Source of the DNA: Streptomyces sp. NBC_01142
GTDB lineage: Bacteria; Actinomycetota; Actinomycetes; Streptomycetales; Streptomycetaceae
Length of the DNA stretch: 64,000 nucleotides
NCBI RefSeq assembly: GCF_026341125.1
Contig: NZ_JAPEOR010000001.1
Location: 3,348,001-3,412,000 of the forward strand
Direction of reading: 5' to 3'
The position numbers were made by a program, and so were the translations under genes. The notes under the pieces are model-generated. The model had not been told where the DNA came from and ran no database searches. It was given only the letters and a program-made list of their open reading frames with translations. This document shows, piece after piece, positions 17,181-25,791 of this stretch. Position 1 is the stretch's first letter; each line of letters begins with the position of its first letter.

Positions 17181-19943
17181 CTACGGGCAGGGGTGCGCCT
17201 CGCCTTTCGCTCCCCACGTCTTGCGTTGGTCGCCGCGCGCCAAAGTGCCGCACAGCAGCTCGGTCACCGGCTCGCCGTTGCTGCCCCGCAGCACCGCAAG
17301 CAACTTGTCCTCCGTCAGCCGGCCGCCGCCCGCCGCGCCGTGCGCGTCGATGCGGCCGGTGGCCCCGTCGAAACCCCCGCCGCCCAGGCCCTGGTACAGC
17401 ACCCCCTGCAACAGCCCGCGGTCGAGGCGGTCGTCATGGCCGCCGGTGGTGCGCCAGGCCTGGTCGATGCCTTCGGCGAGATAGCGCAACGCGTCCCAGG
17501 CGAGCGTGACATGGCCGTCCTCGCGCATGGCTTTGGTCCTGGCGCTGCGGTCGCCGCCGTACGCACGGTCGTACGCGGCGAGGAAGGCACCGGCCTCTGG
17601 GCTCTGCGCCGCCAGCGTGGGGGCGTAACCGTGCGAGACGTAGAAGAGAGTGAGGCCCTTGAAGGCGTCCCAGGGGCGCTGCTCCTCCGTCAGCGTATTG
17701 GTGACGTCATCACCGCCGAGCACGCTGATCTTCGGGCAGTCGCCGGAGATTCGGGCGATCTCGGCCAGGAACAGCTGGAACTGGCTGGCCCGCGCCGACC
17801 ACACCACCGCCGTCCGCGGCTCCTCCTTCACCGCACGGCAGACCTCACGGGCCAGGTCCTCCACGGTCTGCACGGGCCGCCCGCCGAGTGCACCCGGCAC
17901 CGGGTCGGGCTCCGGTGCGTCGGTGGGGGTGTAGAGGAGTACGTCGGTGCGCCGCGGACCGTACGAGGCGCGGAAGGAGGCGGCGAGGCTGTTGCTGTAC
18001 GCGTCGGTGGCGTCGGCGACGAGACTCACCCGGCGCGCCTTCTGTCTGCCCGTGGTCATCCCGGCGTCCGAGGCGAACGCCGCCATCAGCTCGGCGGCCC
18101 GCGCGTCGGTGGGGGCCGTCTGGTAGTAGTGCTCGCCCTGGCGAAGGAGTTCATCGGCGGTGCCCGATGTGCCGACCATCGGGATGCCGGCCTTGTCGAG
18201 GGTGCGAATCGCCTCGTACGTCTTGCGACGGCTCTGCCCGAAGCCTACGACGCCCGCGATGGAGGGGTCGCTCGCCGCGAGCTCCGCGATCCGGTCGGCG
18301 ACGGCGGGTGCGTCCTTGAAGCGGTCCCCCGCGTTGGCGGCGAGTACCCGCAGCGGTACGCGCTCGCCGGAGCGCAGTGCATGGGCGTTGATGCGCTGCT
18401 GTGCCAGCGCGATGCCACGCAGCTCCGCCAATGTGCCGCCGCGTACCGGGTCTTCGGCGTCCTTCCCGCCGGTGAGCGGTCCGAAGTAGACGACGGTGCG
18501 GCGGCCGGGGCGGGGATCGTCGGCGGGCCGGCCCGCGAGCTCCTTGTCGACCTCCTCGTTCTGCCGTTCGATCTGCTGGAGCACGGCTCGTACGGCCTGT
18601 TCGCTGGGCTCCTTGCCGAAGCCGGCCGCACCTTCGGCGACGCCGACACACTGCCCGTCGGTGCCGAGGAAGGTGGAGCCCTGGCAGGGGTCGTCCTTGT
18701 TGCGACCCCCGAAGTCCGGTACGAGGACGAGGCCGACGACGACTGCCAGCGCGAGTACTCCGATGCCGAGCACTCCGGCCACCTCGGTGCCCGGACCCCA
18801 CCGCGGCGACGGCGTCACCAGCGTCGGCCAGCGGCCGAGCCAGTACACCGCTGCCTGGTCGTCCTCGGGACCCTCGGCCACCGGCACGACAATGCCGGTC
18901 GGCTGCCCCGGTGTCATCCCGCGCCGTTCGATGTTGATCAGTTCGGCGCCGGCGTGGGCGAGGCCCGATGCGTCGATGTCGGGGATGCGCGAGGCGAGCG
19001 AACGTACACCGCCCGCCACCGCGAACACCGAGGTGCAGCGCAAGTCCTCCATGGCGGAGCGGAGTTCACGCAGGAAGCGCTGGACGCGCGAGTCGGCGGG
19101 CCCTGCCTCGTCGAAGAGCAGCACGAAGCGGGAGGTGCGGCGGCGCCGCCAGGGATTGAGGAGGCGGGCCCGGCAGACCTGGTCGAGGTCGGCGAGCAGG
19201 GCATGCATGAGCACCCGGTCCATGCGCTCCGGCTCATCGGCCGCCTCGCCGTGTACGAGATCGAGCGCGGAGCGGAAGAAGTCGGTCGGAGGACTGCCGT
19301 GCTGCCGGCGTACCCACTCCGCATACCAGCTGCGGCTGCGGGCCCGCCCCAGCATGCGGCGGTTGGCCCGCCAGCCGTAGAGGGCGCGCGGCAACCGCTG
19401 GAAGAGCGGGCCTGCGATGAAGTTCCACAGCAGCTCGAGGAGGGTGCCGCCGCTGGCCTGGTCGCGGCCGCCGAGCCACCACAGCGTCTGGGCGGTACGG
19501 GACCAGTTGCGGTGCTCCGCGTAGCAGTGGTTGCGCAGCTCGGCGTGGCGGCGCTCCATCAGTCCCTCGATAGCGGGCGCGGTGACGACGGAGCGCAGTA
19601 ACCGGTAGCTGTGCAGCCGAAGTTCCCCGGTGCCGGGCGGCATCGTCTCGGCGAGCTGGAGGGTCAGATGCTCGAAGATTTCGAGGGGTGGCGGATCGGT
19701 CCCGTCCGGGATCTGCGGGATGTACGCGTGCGGCGCGAGGACCTCGCTACGGCCGCGCATCCGTGAGCGGAGCCCCGCGACGATCCGCCGTCCCGCAGTG
19801 CCGCCGCCCGGCTCGCTGAGCAGGACGACCGGCACTCTGCTGCGGCTGCGCCGCGGCTGTACCACCAGTTTGTCGAATGCATCGATGAAGCGCTCGACGC
19901 CCGGATAGGCCGGAATACGGCTCTGTGGATCCCCCGCTGCCAT
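17181..19943 (-). CDS. Membrane-spanning NTPase-like protein fused to an extracellular solute-binding domain
   Basis: 920 residues; ATG 19943 has GGGAGGGG eight bases upstream. Residues 1-~380 are cytoplasmic, with a P-loop-like but Lys-less site (LLSEPGGGTAGRR, ~42-54) and a Walker-B-like RFVLLFDEA (~270). One membrane helix (VLGIGVLALAVVVGLVLV) follows. Residues ~480-900 are a type-1 periplasmic-binding (LivJ/receptor ligand-binding) domain: TVVYFGPLTGGKDAED, AGVVGFGQSRRK, GIPMVGTSGT, VSLVADATDAYSNSLA. The layout suggests an amino-acid-like ligand sensed outside and signalled to an NTPase-like module inside. No transporter genes are adjacent. Function is inferred only. Confidence 0.75.
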   Translation of the reverse strand: MAAGDPQSRIPAYPGVERFIDAFDKLVVQPRRSRSRVPVVLLSEPGGGTAGRRIVAGLRSRMRGRSEVLAPHAYIPQIPDGTDPPPLEIFEHLTLQLAETMPPGTGELRLHSYRLLRSVVTAPAIEGLMERRHAELRNHCYAEHRNWSRTAQTLWWLGGRDQASGGTLLELLWNFIAGPLFQRLPRALYGWRANRRMLGRARSRSWYAEWVRRQHGSPPTDFFRSALDLVHGEAADEPERMDRVLMHALLADLDQVCRARLLNPWRRRRTSRFVLLFDEAGPADSRVQRFLRELRSAMEDLRCTSVFAVAGGVRSLASRIPDIDASGLAHAGAELINIERRGMTPGQPTGIVVPVAEGPEDDQAAVYWLGRWPTLVTPSPRWGPGTEVAGVLGIGVLALAVVVGLVLVPDFGGRNKDDPCQGSTFLGTDGQCVGVAEGAAGFGKEPSEQAVRAVLQQIERQNEEVDKELAGRPADDPRPGRRTVVYFGPLTGGKDAEDPVRGGTLAELRGIALAQQRINAHALRSGERVPLRVLAANAGDRFKDAPAVADRIAELAASDPSIAGVVGFGQSRRKTYEAIRTLDKAGIPMVGTSGTADELLRQGEHYYQTAPTDARAAELMAAFASDAGMTTGRQKARRVSLVADATDAYSNSLAASFRASYGPRRTDVLLYTPTDAPEPDPVPGALGGRPVQTVEDLAREVCRAVKEEPRTAVVWSARASQFQLFLAEIARISGDCPKISVLGGDDVTNTLTEEQRPWDAFKGLTLFYVSHGYAPTLAAQSPEAGAFLAAYDRAYGGDRSARTKAMREDGHVTLAWDALRYLAEGIDQAWRTTGGHDDRLDRGLLQGVLYQGLGGGGFDGATGRIDAHGAAGGGRLTEDKLLAVLRGSNGEPVTELLCGTLARGDQRKTWGAKGEAHPCP

Positions 19944-20115
19944 GACAGGCCCCTCCCTTGTTCCCCCTGAGAAGCAAGGGATATTCCCCTTAACAGCGCT
20001 GTGCAAGCGTGTAGTTGGATCACATGGCAGGCACAATCCTGGGAGCGGCCGGGAGACACCTTCACCCATGACTTCCACCCCACCCACGAGAAGGCAACCT
20101 TGGTAGGTTGCCCGG

Positions 20116-20598
20116 ATGACGTCATTGCTGCGCCTGGAGAAGGTCACACCGGACAACGTTCTCGCCGCGTGCCGGTTGCAGGTGCGACCTGACCAGGAGG
20201 AGTTCGTGGCTCCGGTCGCGCGGTCCCTGGCGGAGGCCTATACCCAGCCTGAGATCGCCTGGCCTCGGCTGATCTTCGACGGTGAGCAGCTCGTGGGCTT
20301 CGTCATGGGCTTTTTCATGGTCCGTTTCGACCCGGACAACCCGGACGACGCGTTCCGCAGTGGGATCTGGCGACTGAACATCGCCGCCGGTCAACAGGGC
20401 CGGGGGTATGGCCGCTTCGCTGTGCAGTCCGTGTGCGAGGAGGTTCGAAGGCGAGGGCAGACACGCGCAACGGTGACCTGGGCGCCGGGCGAGCACGGGC
20501 CCGAGCGGTTCTACCTGGGTCTCGGATTTCGCCCAACGGGAGAGAAGAGCGGCGATGAGGTCGTGGGTGAGCTCGCCCTGACCGGGGCCGGGGCCTGA
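20116..20598 (+). CDS. GNAT N-acetyltransferase
   Basis: 160 residues. The acetyl-CoA pyrophosphate loop appears as QQGRGYGRFAV (~98-108), preceded by the beta-4 strand WRLNIAAG. The C-terminus (ERFYLGLGFRPTGE) is the usual GNAT end. The look is nearest to small-molecule/polyamine acetyltransferases (PaiA/SpeG-like). The start context is weak in Shine-Dalgarno, so the ATG is assumed. It is divergent from the 920-residue protein. Confidence 0.85.
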   Translation: MTSLLRLEKVTPDNVLAACRLQVRPDQEEFVAPVARSLAEAYTQPEIAWPRLIFDGEQLVGFVMGFFMVRFDPDNPDDAFRSGIWRLNIAAGQQGRGYGRFAVQSVCEEVRRRGQTRATVTWAPGEHGPERFYLGLGFRPTGEKSGDEVVGELALTGAGA

Positions 20599-20774
20599 CA
20601 GCGCCGGCGTCGACGGCGGAGGCGAACGACTGCGGACGTGCCCGAGTCGGTGTACATCACGGCATCACCGTGAGCGCCGACACGTGCTTCCGTGACCTCA
20701 CCGGCAGTTGCGCGCCCCGCTTCCGGTCCAGGTACCGTGCGGGTCGACCACCGCCGGACCACGGCGACGGTTCG

Positions 20775-22037
20775 TCAATGGGCCGATGGGCCCGCCCCTC
20801 GGTCGGGGGCCGGGGCCTGCAGTGGCTCCGGTTCGCGCAGCCGGCGCAGCGCCTGATGGGCCGACCAGACGACGGACACCAGGGGCACGGCCACCACCGC
20901 GCCCACCACTCCGGCCGCGATGGCGCCGCCGACGACCGAGAGCGCGACCACCACAGGGTGCAGCCGCACGGCCCAGCTCATCACGAGAGGGTGCAGCAGA
21001 TGGCCCTCGATCTGTCCGATGATCACGATGAGGGCGACGACCATGGCCGCGATCAGCGGGCCTTTGGCCGCCAGGGCGACCACTGCGGCGACCGCGAGGG
21101 CAATGGGTGAGCCGATCAGTGGAATGAAGGCGGCGAAGAACTCCAGCAGGGCAAGAGGGACCGCGAGCGGCACGCCGAGAGCGAAGAGGGCGACGCCGAC
21201 CAGGATCGCGTTGGTCGCGGCCACCAGCACGATGCCGTGGGTGTAGCCGGTGAAGGTCCGCCAGGCGGCGCGGCCCGCGACCGACACACGTTCCCGGGCG
21301 GCCGGCGGCAGCTGGTCGCAGAACCAGCCCCACTGCCGGTCACCGGAGTGGATGAAGAAGATCGAGCAGAACAGGGCCAGTGCGAACACGGTCAGGACCT
21401 CGACGAGGCGGCCCGCGCCGCTCAATGCCGTACTGACGAGGGTGGACCGGTGGCTGGACAGGAACTGCCCGATCCGTGACCGGATGTCGGTGAGTGCCTC
21501 GGGGTTGAGCCTGAACGGCGGGTCCTCGAGCCAGCGCTCGATCCTGCCGACGCCCGCCCCGAACTCCCGTGCCAGCCCGGCCCGCTCTCCGGCCACCGCC
21601 TCGCCGACCAGGGTCAGGACCCCGAGAACGAGGACGATGCTGCCGAGCAGGGACACGGTGACGGCCAGCGGCCGTGGCAGGACCCGCGCCAGGAGGTCGG
21701 TCAGCGGCCGGAGCATCGCGGTGCCGACCAGGCCGAGGAAGACGGCCACGCCGATCTCGTGGAACCGACCCAGCACGGAGAACACGGCGTACACGAGGCC
21801 GCCCACCACGAGGATTCGCCAGGCGTACGCGGCAGCGGTCTGCAGGGCGGGGAACACGCGCGGCTCGCCGCCGGGCCGGGAGTGGGGCGGCGTGCGCCGG
21901 CTGCCCGTCTTCCCGGCCGGAGGGCGGGTGAGGCCGCGCAGTGCCTGACGCGACGCGGTGCGGATCCGGTGCCGGCGCCCGGCGGACGGCGCGCCGGGGT
22001 CAGGGTCTGTGGAGTGCGGATCCGGTGGCATGGACAT
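20775..22037 (-). CDS. AI-2E family transporter
   Basis: 420 residues with about eight hydrophobic segments, starting at ATG 22037. After a basic Pro-rich N-terminal tail (~60 residues) it follows the AI-2E/PF01594 pattern: FLGLVGTAMLRPLTDLLAR, a long amphipathic middle (IERWLEDPPFR), and the conserved membrane stretch LEFFAAFIPLIGSPIALAVA and GQIEGHLLHPLVMS. Members export autoinducer-2 or act as Na+/H+ exchangers; the substrate here is unknown. Confidence 0.88.
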   Translation of the reverse strand: MSMPPDPHSTDPDPGAPSAGRRHRIRTASRQALRGLTRPPAGKTGSRRTPPHSRPGGEPRVFPALQTAAAYAWRILVVGGLVYAVFSVLGRFHEIGVAVFLGLVGTAMLRPLTDLLARVLPRPLAVTVSLLGSIVLVLGVLTLVGEAVAGERAGLAREFGAGVGRIERWLEDPPFRLNPEALTDIRSRIGQFLSSHRSTLVSTALSGAGRLVEVLTVFALALFCSIFFIHSGDRQWGWFCDQLPPAARERVSVAGRAAWRTFTGYTHGIVLVAATNAILVGVALFALGVPLAVPLALLEFFAAFIPLIGSPIALAVAAVVALAAKGPLIAAMVVALIVIIGQIEGHLLHPLVMSWAVRLHPVVVALSVVGGAIAAGVVGAVVAVPLVSVVWSAHQALRRLREPEPLQAPAPDRGAGPSAH

Positions 22038-22200
22038 CCACAAGCTCGTACCACCGCGGGCTCTCCGTGCCACGCCACCGGCGCGACATTCGCCCGAAGG
22101 TACGCGGCCGTGTGCGGTGGCGACGGCCGCTCCCGCCCGGCGGGGAGTCCAGGAGGCGGCAGCCAAGTGCGAGCGGCCTCGAGCGGCCTCGCGACGCTCA

Positions 22201-22252
22201 CTCAGCGGCCCTGCTCAGCGGCGCCGCTCAGCGGTTTTGCTCAGCGGCGCTC
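22201..22252. repeat. Four 13-bp tandem repeats (CTCAGCGG-N5)
   Basis: CTCAGCGG recurs at 22201, 22214, 22227 and 22240 with exact 13-base spacing and variable 5-base spacers. The array lies between the SnoaL-like gene and the AI-2E transporter, upstream of the latter. The spacing differs from one helical turn (10.5 bp) but is iteron-like. Confidence 0.7.
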
Positions 22253-22313
22253 CGGGCGCTGTAGGCGAGAAGCGTGCCGGCCCCAGCCGGGTCGCGAGCG
22301 CCGGGGCGAGTTG

Positions 22314-22736
22314 TCAGCCGGTCTGCCGCTCATCCTCACCGGGAATGTCAGGGAACGAGTGATGCTCGTGTGCCACCACCCATCGTTCCCCCTGCTTGCG
22401 CAGCCCGAGTGTAAGGCGGAGACGGTTCGCCGGTTGTGAGGCGAGCTCCTGCGGAGTTCCGCAGCGGAGCAGGGCCTGGGCGTAGGCGACGTCATCGCCG
22501 GCGGTGACCTCCAGGGACGTGATCTCGAACGCGGCGCCCTGAGCCTGCCACTCGAAGAAGGGCGGCCACGTCTCGCGGTAGTCGTCGATGCCGCGGACCC
22601 CCTCGTAGGGCGGCGGCACGTCGAACATCACGATGTCGTCGGCGTGATTCGCCAGGACACCTTTCAGGTCGCCCGCGTGTACCGCCGTGGCCCACTGCTC
22701 GATCAGGGTCCGAATCTGCTCTTCGTTGTCGGACAT
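22314..22736 (-). CDS. SnoaL-like / nuclear-transport-factor-2 fold protein
   Basis: 140 residues. The N-terminal helix EQIRTLIEQWATAVHAGDL followed by VLANHADDIVMFDVPPPYEG is the signature of SnoaL/DUF4440-type cone-shaped barrel proteins. The C-terminal strand pair (LTLGLRKQGERWVVAHEHHSF) completes the fold. These act as small hydrolases, isomerases or binding proteins; none can be specified. Confidence 0.85.
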   Translation of the reverse strand: MSDNEEQIRTLIEQWATAVHAGDLKGVLANHADDIVMFDVPPPYEGVRGIDDYRETWPPFFEWQAQGAAFEITSLEVTAGDDVAYAQALLRCGTPQELASQPANRLRLTLGLRKQGERWVVAHEHHSFPDIPGEDERQTG

Positions 22737-22858
22737 GGCTCAGCTCACAGTCCTTTGGACGGCACTGCTCCGCAGTGCGTTCGGGGGCGCGCGTCAAACA
22801 CGTCCACCTAGGAAGACATTCTTCCGCACCGAAACTCATCGCCCAGATCGCGCCCGCG

Positions 22859-23446
22859 TCACGGCTGGAACCGTTCTGCGCTCCCTGACAGCCGGTGAGC
22901 CAAGCCCGGGTAGTCGATGACGAGCCCGTCCATGTCGAACTCCAGGTCACTGCGGTACTCACCCGAAGCGAACCGGACGAGCGCACCGCTTTCGGTACGC
23001 GTGAGATGGGTGTAGGTCTGGCGTGACGCATGCACGGTCAGGTCCGGCACCGCGACCCAGGCCATCAGGCACGTCTGTTCACCGGGTGCCAGATGGAGCC
23101 CGTGTCGTAGCACCGGCATGGTGTTGGTGAGGGGGGAGAGCCCGAGATCGCAGTCGAGCGCGCCGCCGGTGTCGGACACGTGCTCACCGTTGGCGGTCCA
23201 CCGGCCGCTGCCGTCGTGCAGCAGGAGGAGTTCGTGCGAGCCCGTGGCATTCGCGGCGTGAACCCGCAACTGACTGGTCACGTAGTCCTCACCGGTCTCG
23301 AGTTCGTACGAGATCCAGTACGGCTCCGGTGCGGTTCCGACCGCGCGTCCACGCGCTCGCAGGGTCGTTCCGCGGAGTTCGATCCAGGAGGTCTCGTATC
23401 CCCGGCTCTCCGTGACTTCCCATGTGAGGACGTGGGAGGCGGCCAT
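22859..23446 (-). CDS. Putative glycolipid-binding family protein
   Basis: 195 residues; TGAGGAC precedes the ATG. The sequence fits the family named putative glycolipid-binding (DUF1089): LTWEVTESRGYETSWIEL at the N-terminus, ALDCDLGLSPLTNTMPVLR in the middle, and the conserved end RFASGEYRSDLEFDMDGLVIDYPGL. The family forms a spiral beta-roll; its biochemical role is not settled. It lies divergent to the hydrolase gene across the 8-bp repeat. Confidence 0.82.
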   Translation of the reverse strand: MAASHVLTWEVTESRGYETSWIELRGTTLRARGRAVGTAPEPYWISYELETGEDYVTSQLRVHAANATGSHELLLLHDGSGRWTANGEHVSDTGGALDCDLGLSPLTNTMPVLRHGLHLAPGEQTCLMAWVAVPDLTVHASRQTYTHLTRTESGALVRFASGEYRSDLEFDMDGLVIDYPGLAHRLSGSAERFQP

Positions 23447-23497
23447 GTCCTCACCCTAACGAGGTTGCGGTGACGGCGTCACCGACGCTCCGGCCGG

Positions 23498-23551
23498 TGA
23501 AGGGGTGAAGGGGTGAAGGGGTGAAGGGGTGAAGGGGTGAAGGGGTGAAGG
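23498..23551. repeat. 8-bp microsatellite (TGAAGGGG) x 6.75
   Basis: Six perfect TGAAGGGG units plus a partial seventh lie between two divergent genes, followed by a degenerate GCGGAAGG continuation. Unit length is not a multiple of three and the tract is intergenic, so copy-number change would alter promoter spacing rather than protein. Confidence 0.9.
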
Positions 23552-23721
23552 CGCGGAAGGCGCGGAAGGGGAGAGGGGCGCGGAGGGGGAGACGAGCCGT
23601 ACCTGCGCTGTTGCGCCGCCCGGCGGGGCGGGCCACTGGTCGGTACGATCAGAAGTGATCGTCGGCCGAGTCGCCCGGGGGTTCGAGCATGGGGCAGCCG
23701 GGCGGAGCGAAGAAGGTCGCC

Positions 23722-24552
23722 ATGACTACGATCTCCCTCAAGGCCGCACCTCTGCGGGAGGGGCTTACCCTCCCCTACGCCGAGGCCGGCTATCCCGGTG
23801 GCACGCCTGTTGTCTTCGTACACTCCTTCGCCGACTCCTGGTGGTCTTTCGAACCCCTCCTGAGGCGCCTCCCGCCGTCCCTGCACGGTTACGCACCGAG
23901 CCAGCGTGGCCACGGCGACGCCGACCGGCCCCCTGACGGATACCGGCCCGAGGATTTCGCCTCCGATCTCGTGGCTTTCCTCGACGCCGTCGGAATCGGC
24001 CGCACCGTACTCGTCGGATCTTCCAGCGGCGGCGTGCCCGCCCGTATCGTCGCGGGCAGCCACCCCGACCGCATCTCGGGGCTGGTACTGCTCGGTGTCC
24101 CGGCCACGCTCGCGGACAAGCCTGCGGTGGCCGGGATGGGGGAGGCCGTCCAGCGCCTCTCCGATCCCATCGACCGCGAGTTCGTCGAGGACTTCATGGG
24201 CGCAATGGTGTCCCGGCCGGTCGCCCGGGGACTCATCGAGACCATGATCGACGAGAACCTCAAAGTCCCCGCCCGCGTGTGGAAGGAGACGGTGCGCGGA
24301 CTGCTCGAAGCCGATCTCACCTCGACCCTGGCCGGCATCCTGGTACCGACTCTCGTCATCTGGGGCGACCAGGACGACTACCTTCCGCGCAGCGACCAAG
24401 AGGTCATCCTCGACGCCATCCACGGTGCGCGCCTGCTCACCTACGAGGGCGTCGGCCATGTCGTCCACTGGGAACAGCCCGACCGCGTCATCACCGACCT
24501 CGTCGAGTTCGTCGCCCGTACGGAGCCCGCCGGCTCTCCCGGCAGTCACTGA
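23722..24552 (+). CDS. Alpha/beta hydrolase
   Basis: 276 residues from ATG 23722 (GAAGAAGG upstream). The oxyanion region is VFVHSFADSWWSFEP. The nucleophile elbow is VGSSSGG, with Ser as nucleophile; the acid is the Asp of WGDQDDYLP; the His is in GVGHVVHWEQP. The fold and lid suggest a haloperoxidase/esterase-like enzyme; the Ser nucleophile makes a haloalkane dehalogenase (Asp nucleophile) unlikely. Substrate unknown. Confidence 0.88.
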   Translation: MTTISLKAAPLREGLTLPYAEAGYPGGTPVVFVHSFADSWWSFEPLLRRLPPSLHGYAPSQRGHGDADRPPDGYRPEDFASDLVAFLDAVGIGRTVLVGSSSGGVPARIVAGSHPDRISGLVLLGVPATLADKPAVAGMGEAVQRLSDPIDREFVEDFMGAMVSRPVARGLIETMIDENLKVPARVWKETVRGLLEADLTSTLAGILVPTLVIWGDQDDYLPRSDQEVILDAIHGARLLTYEGVGHVVHWEQPDRVITDLVEFVARTEPAGSPGSH

Positions 24553-24591
24553 ACGCACAGAACGAGCTGCAACCGGAACTCCTCCGCGGAG

Positions 24592-25020
24592 CTAGACAAG
24601 CGTGATCGCCGCGGCGGCGATGAACAGCATCTGCAGTGCCGTGCGCGGGCCGAGCGGATCCCCCTGCGCCACGCGCCGCCTGGTCGCGGAGACGTTGGCA
24701 GGGAACATGGCGATCATGAGCAGGATCAGCCCGGCCGCTGCCCACGGCGCCGTCACTGGGATCAGCAGGCCGACTGCGCCGACCAGTTCGAGGATGCCGG
24801 TGGCGGTGACAAGGAGGTCCGGTCGGGGCAGCGCCGGCGGGACCATGCCTATGAGGTCGTGGCGGAGCTTGGGGTAGAAGTGGGCGAACCCGGTGAGCAG
24901 GAACATCAGCGCCAGCCCGACGAGCAGTGCCGGGTGCCAGCCGTCGAGTGCCTCTACACCGGCCAGCCCGGCCAGGCGGGCCGCCAGAAACCCGGCAACG
25001 AGTGCGACAAGGGGTTCCAT
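24592..25020 (-). CDS. DoxX family membrane protein
   Basis: 142 residues with four hydrophobic helices; GGGAGG lies seven bases before the ATG. The signature VGLALMFLLTGFAHFYPKLR and the later GILELVGAVGLLIP are DoxX-like. It is transcribed divergently from a TetR gene with which it shares a promoter region containing inverted repeats, so it is the probable target of that regulator. DoxX proteins are linked to thiol redox or membrane stress in some actinobacteria. Confidence 0.85.
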   Translation of the reverse strand: MEPLVALVAGFLAARLAGLAGVEALDGWHPALLVGLALMFLLTGFAHFYPKLRHDLIGMVPPALPRPDLLVTATGILELVGAVGLLIPVTAPWAAAGLILLMIAMFPANVSATRRRVAQGDPLGPRTALQMLFIAAAAITLV

Positions 25021-25041
25021 GAAGACCTCCCAGAGCGTGAA

Positions 25042-25084
25042 CTTGTCAGTATCAAGATAAGCGGTTCGGGCACTATCTTGTCAA
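25042..25084. promoter_or_regulatory. Divergent doxX/tetR promoter with inverted repeat
   Basis: CAAGATA (25053-25059) and TATCTTG (25074-25080) are perfect inverse complements with a 14-base spacer. CTTGTCA occurs as a direct repeat at 25042 and 25077. On the minus strand TTGACA (25084-25079) is a good -35 for doxX, with TTATCT about 18 bases further. TetR binding here is inferred from layout. Confidence 0.5.
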
Positions 25085-25104
25085 TGGAAAGATATGCTGA
25101 GGTC

Positions 25105-25668
25105 ATGACCGACCGGCCCTATCACCACGGGAACCTCCGCCGCGCTCTGCTCGCCGCGGCCGTCGAAGCGATCGAACAGAACGGGCACGCGGCGCTGAGC
25201 CTGCGCGATCTGGCACGCCGCGCGGGCGTATCGCACGCCGCCCCCACCCACCACTTCGGCGACAAGACAGGCCTGCTCACCGCACTCGCCGCCCAGGGCT
25301 ACGACCTGCTCGCCGACGCGCTCGACGCTGCCGGTGACGAGATGCTCGAGGCGGGCGTGGCCTATGTACGGTTCGCCGTCGACCACCGGGCTCACTTCGA
25401 GGTGATGTTCCAGCCCGGCCTCTACCACCGCGACGATCCCCACGTCGCCGCCGCCCGCAGCCGGGCCGATCAGCGTCTCGCGGATGCGCTCTCGGCACTG
25501 CCCGACCCTCCGGTAGCCGAGGACCGCCGGGCGGCCGAACTCGCGGCGTGGTCCATCGTGCACGGCTTCGCGTCCCTCTGGCTCAGCGGCGCGCTGCCCA
25601 CCGAACCGGACGATGACCCTGGCACCCTGGCCCGGACAGTCATTCGCCGGCTGTTCGAACACCACTGA
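25105..25668 (+). CDS. TetR family regulator
   Basis: 187 residues from ATG 25105 (MTDRPYHHGNLR); an ATG at 25084 adds seven residues and could be leaderless. The HTH is clear: LSLRDLARRAGVSHAAPTHHFGDKTGLLTAL. The C-terminal ligand domain ends in SIVHGFASLWLSG, a TetR_C (WHG-type) pattern. It probably controls the divergent doxX and itself through the inverted repeat between them. Confidence 0.9.
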   Translation: MTDRPYHHGNLRRALLAAAVEAIEQNGHAALSLRDLARRAGVSHAAPTHHFGDKTGLLTALAAQGYDLLADALDAAGDEMLEAGVAYVRFAVDHRAHFEVMFQPGLYHRDDPHVAAARSRADQRLADALSALPDPPVAEDRRAAELAAWSIVHGFASLWLSGALPTEPDDDPGTLARTVIRRLFEHH

Positions 25669-25791
25669 TCAGACGGCCGTAGGACGCGGCTCTGGTCAGG
25701 GCGCGGTAGCGGCCGACGGGCCCCGGTCCACTCGCCGATCTGCCGTACGGGGCCCTGTTCAACCCCATGAAATTTGGGGAGTCCGCCCGGG

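Noticed and set aside
17028..19601. An 857-codon plus-strand frame
   Set aside because: It is antisense to the 920-residue membrane protein, whose frame has clear domains, a ribosome site and a start. Long shadows are expected at this GC content.
23498..23551. CRISPR-like array
   Set aside because: Units are 8 bp with no spacers; it is a simple microsatellite.
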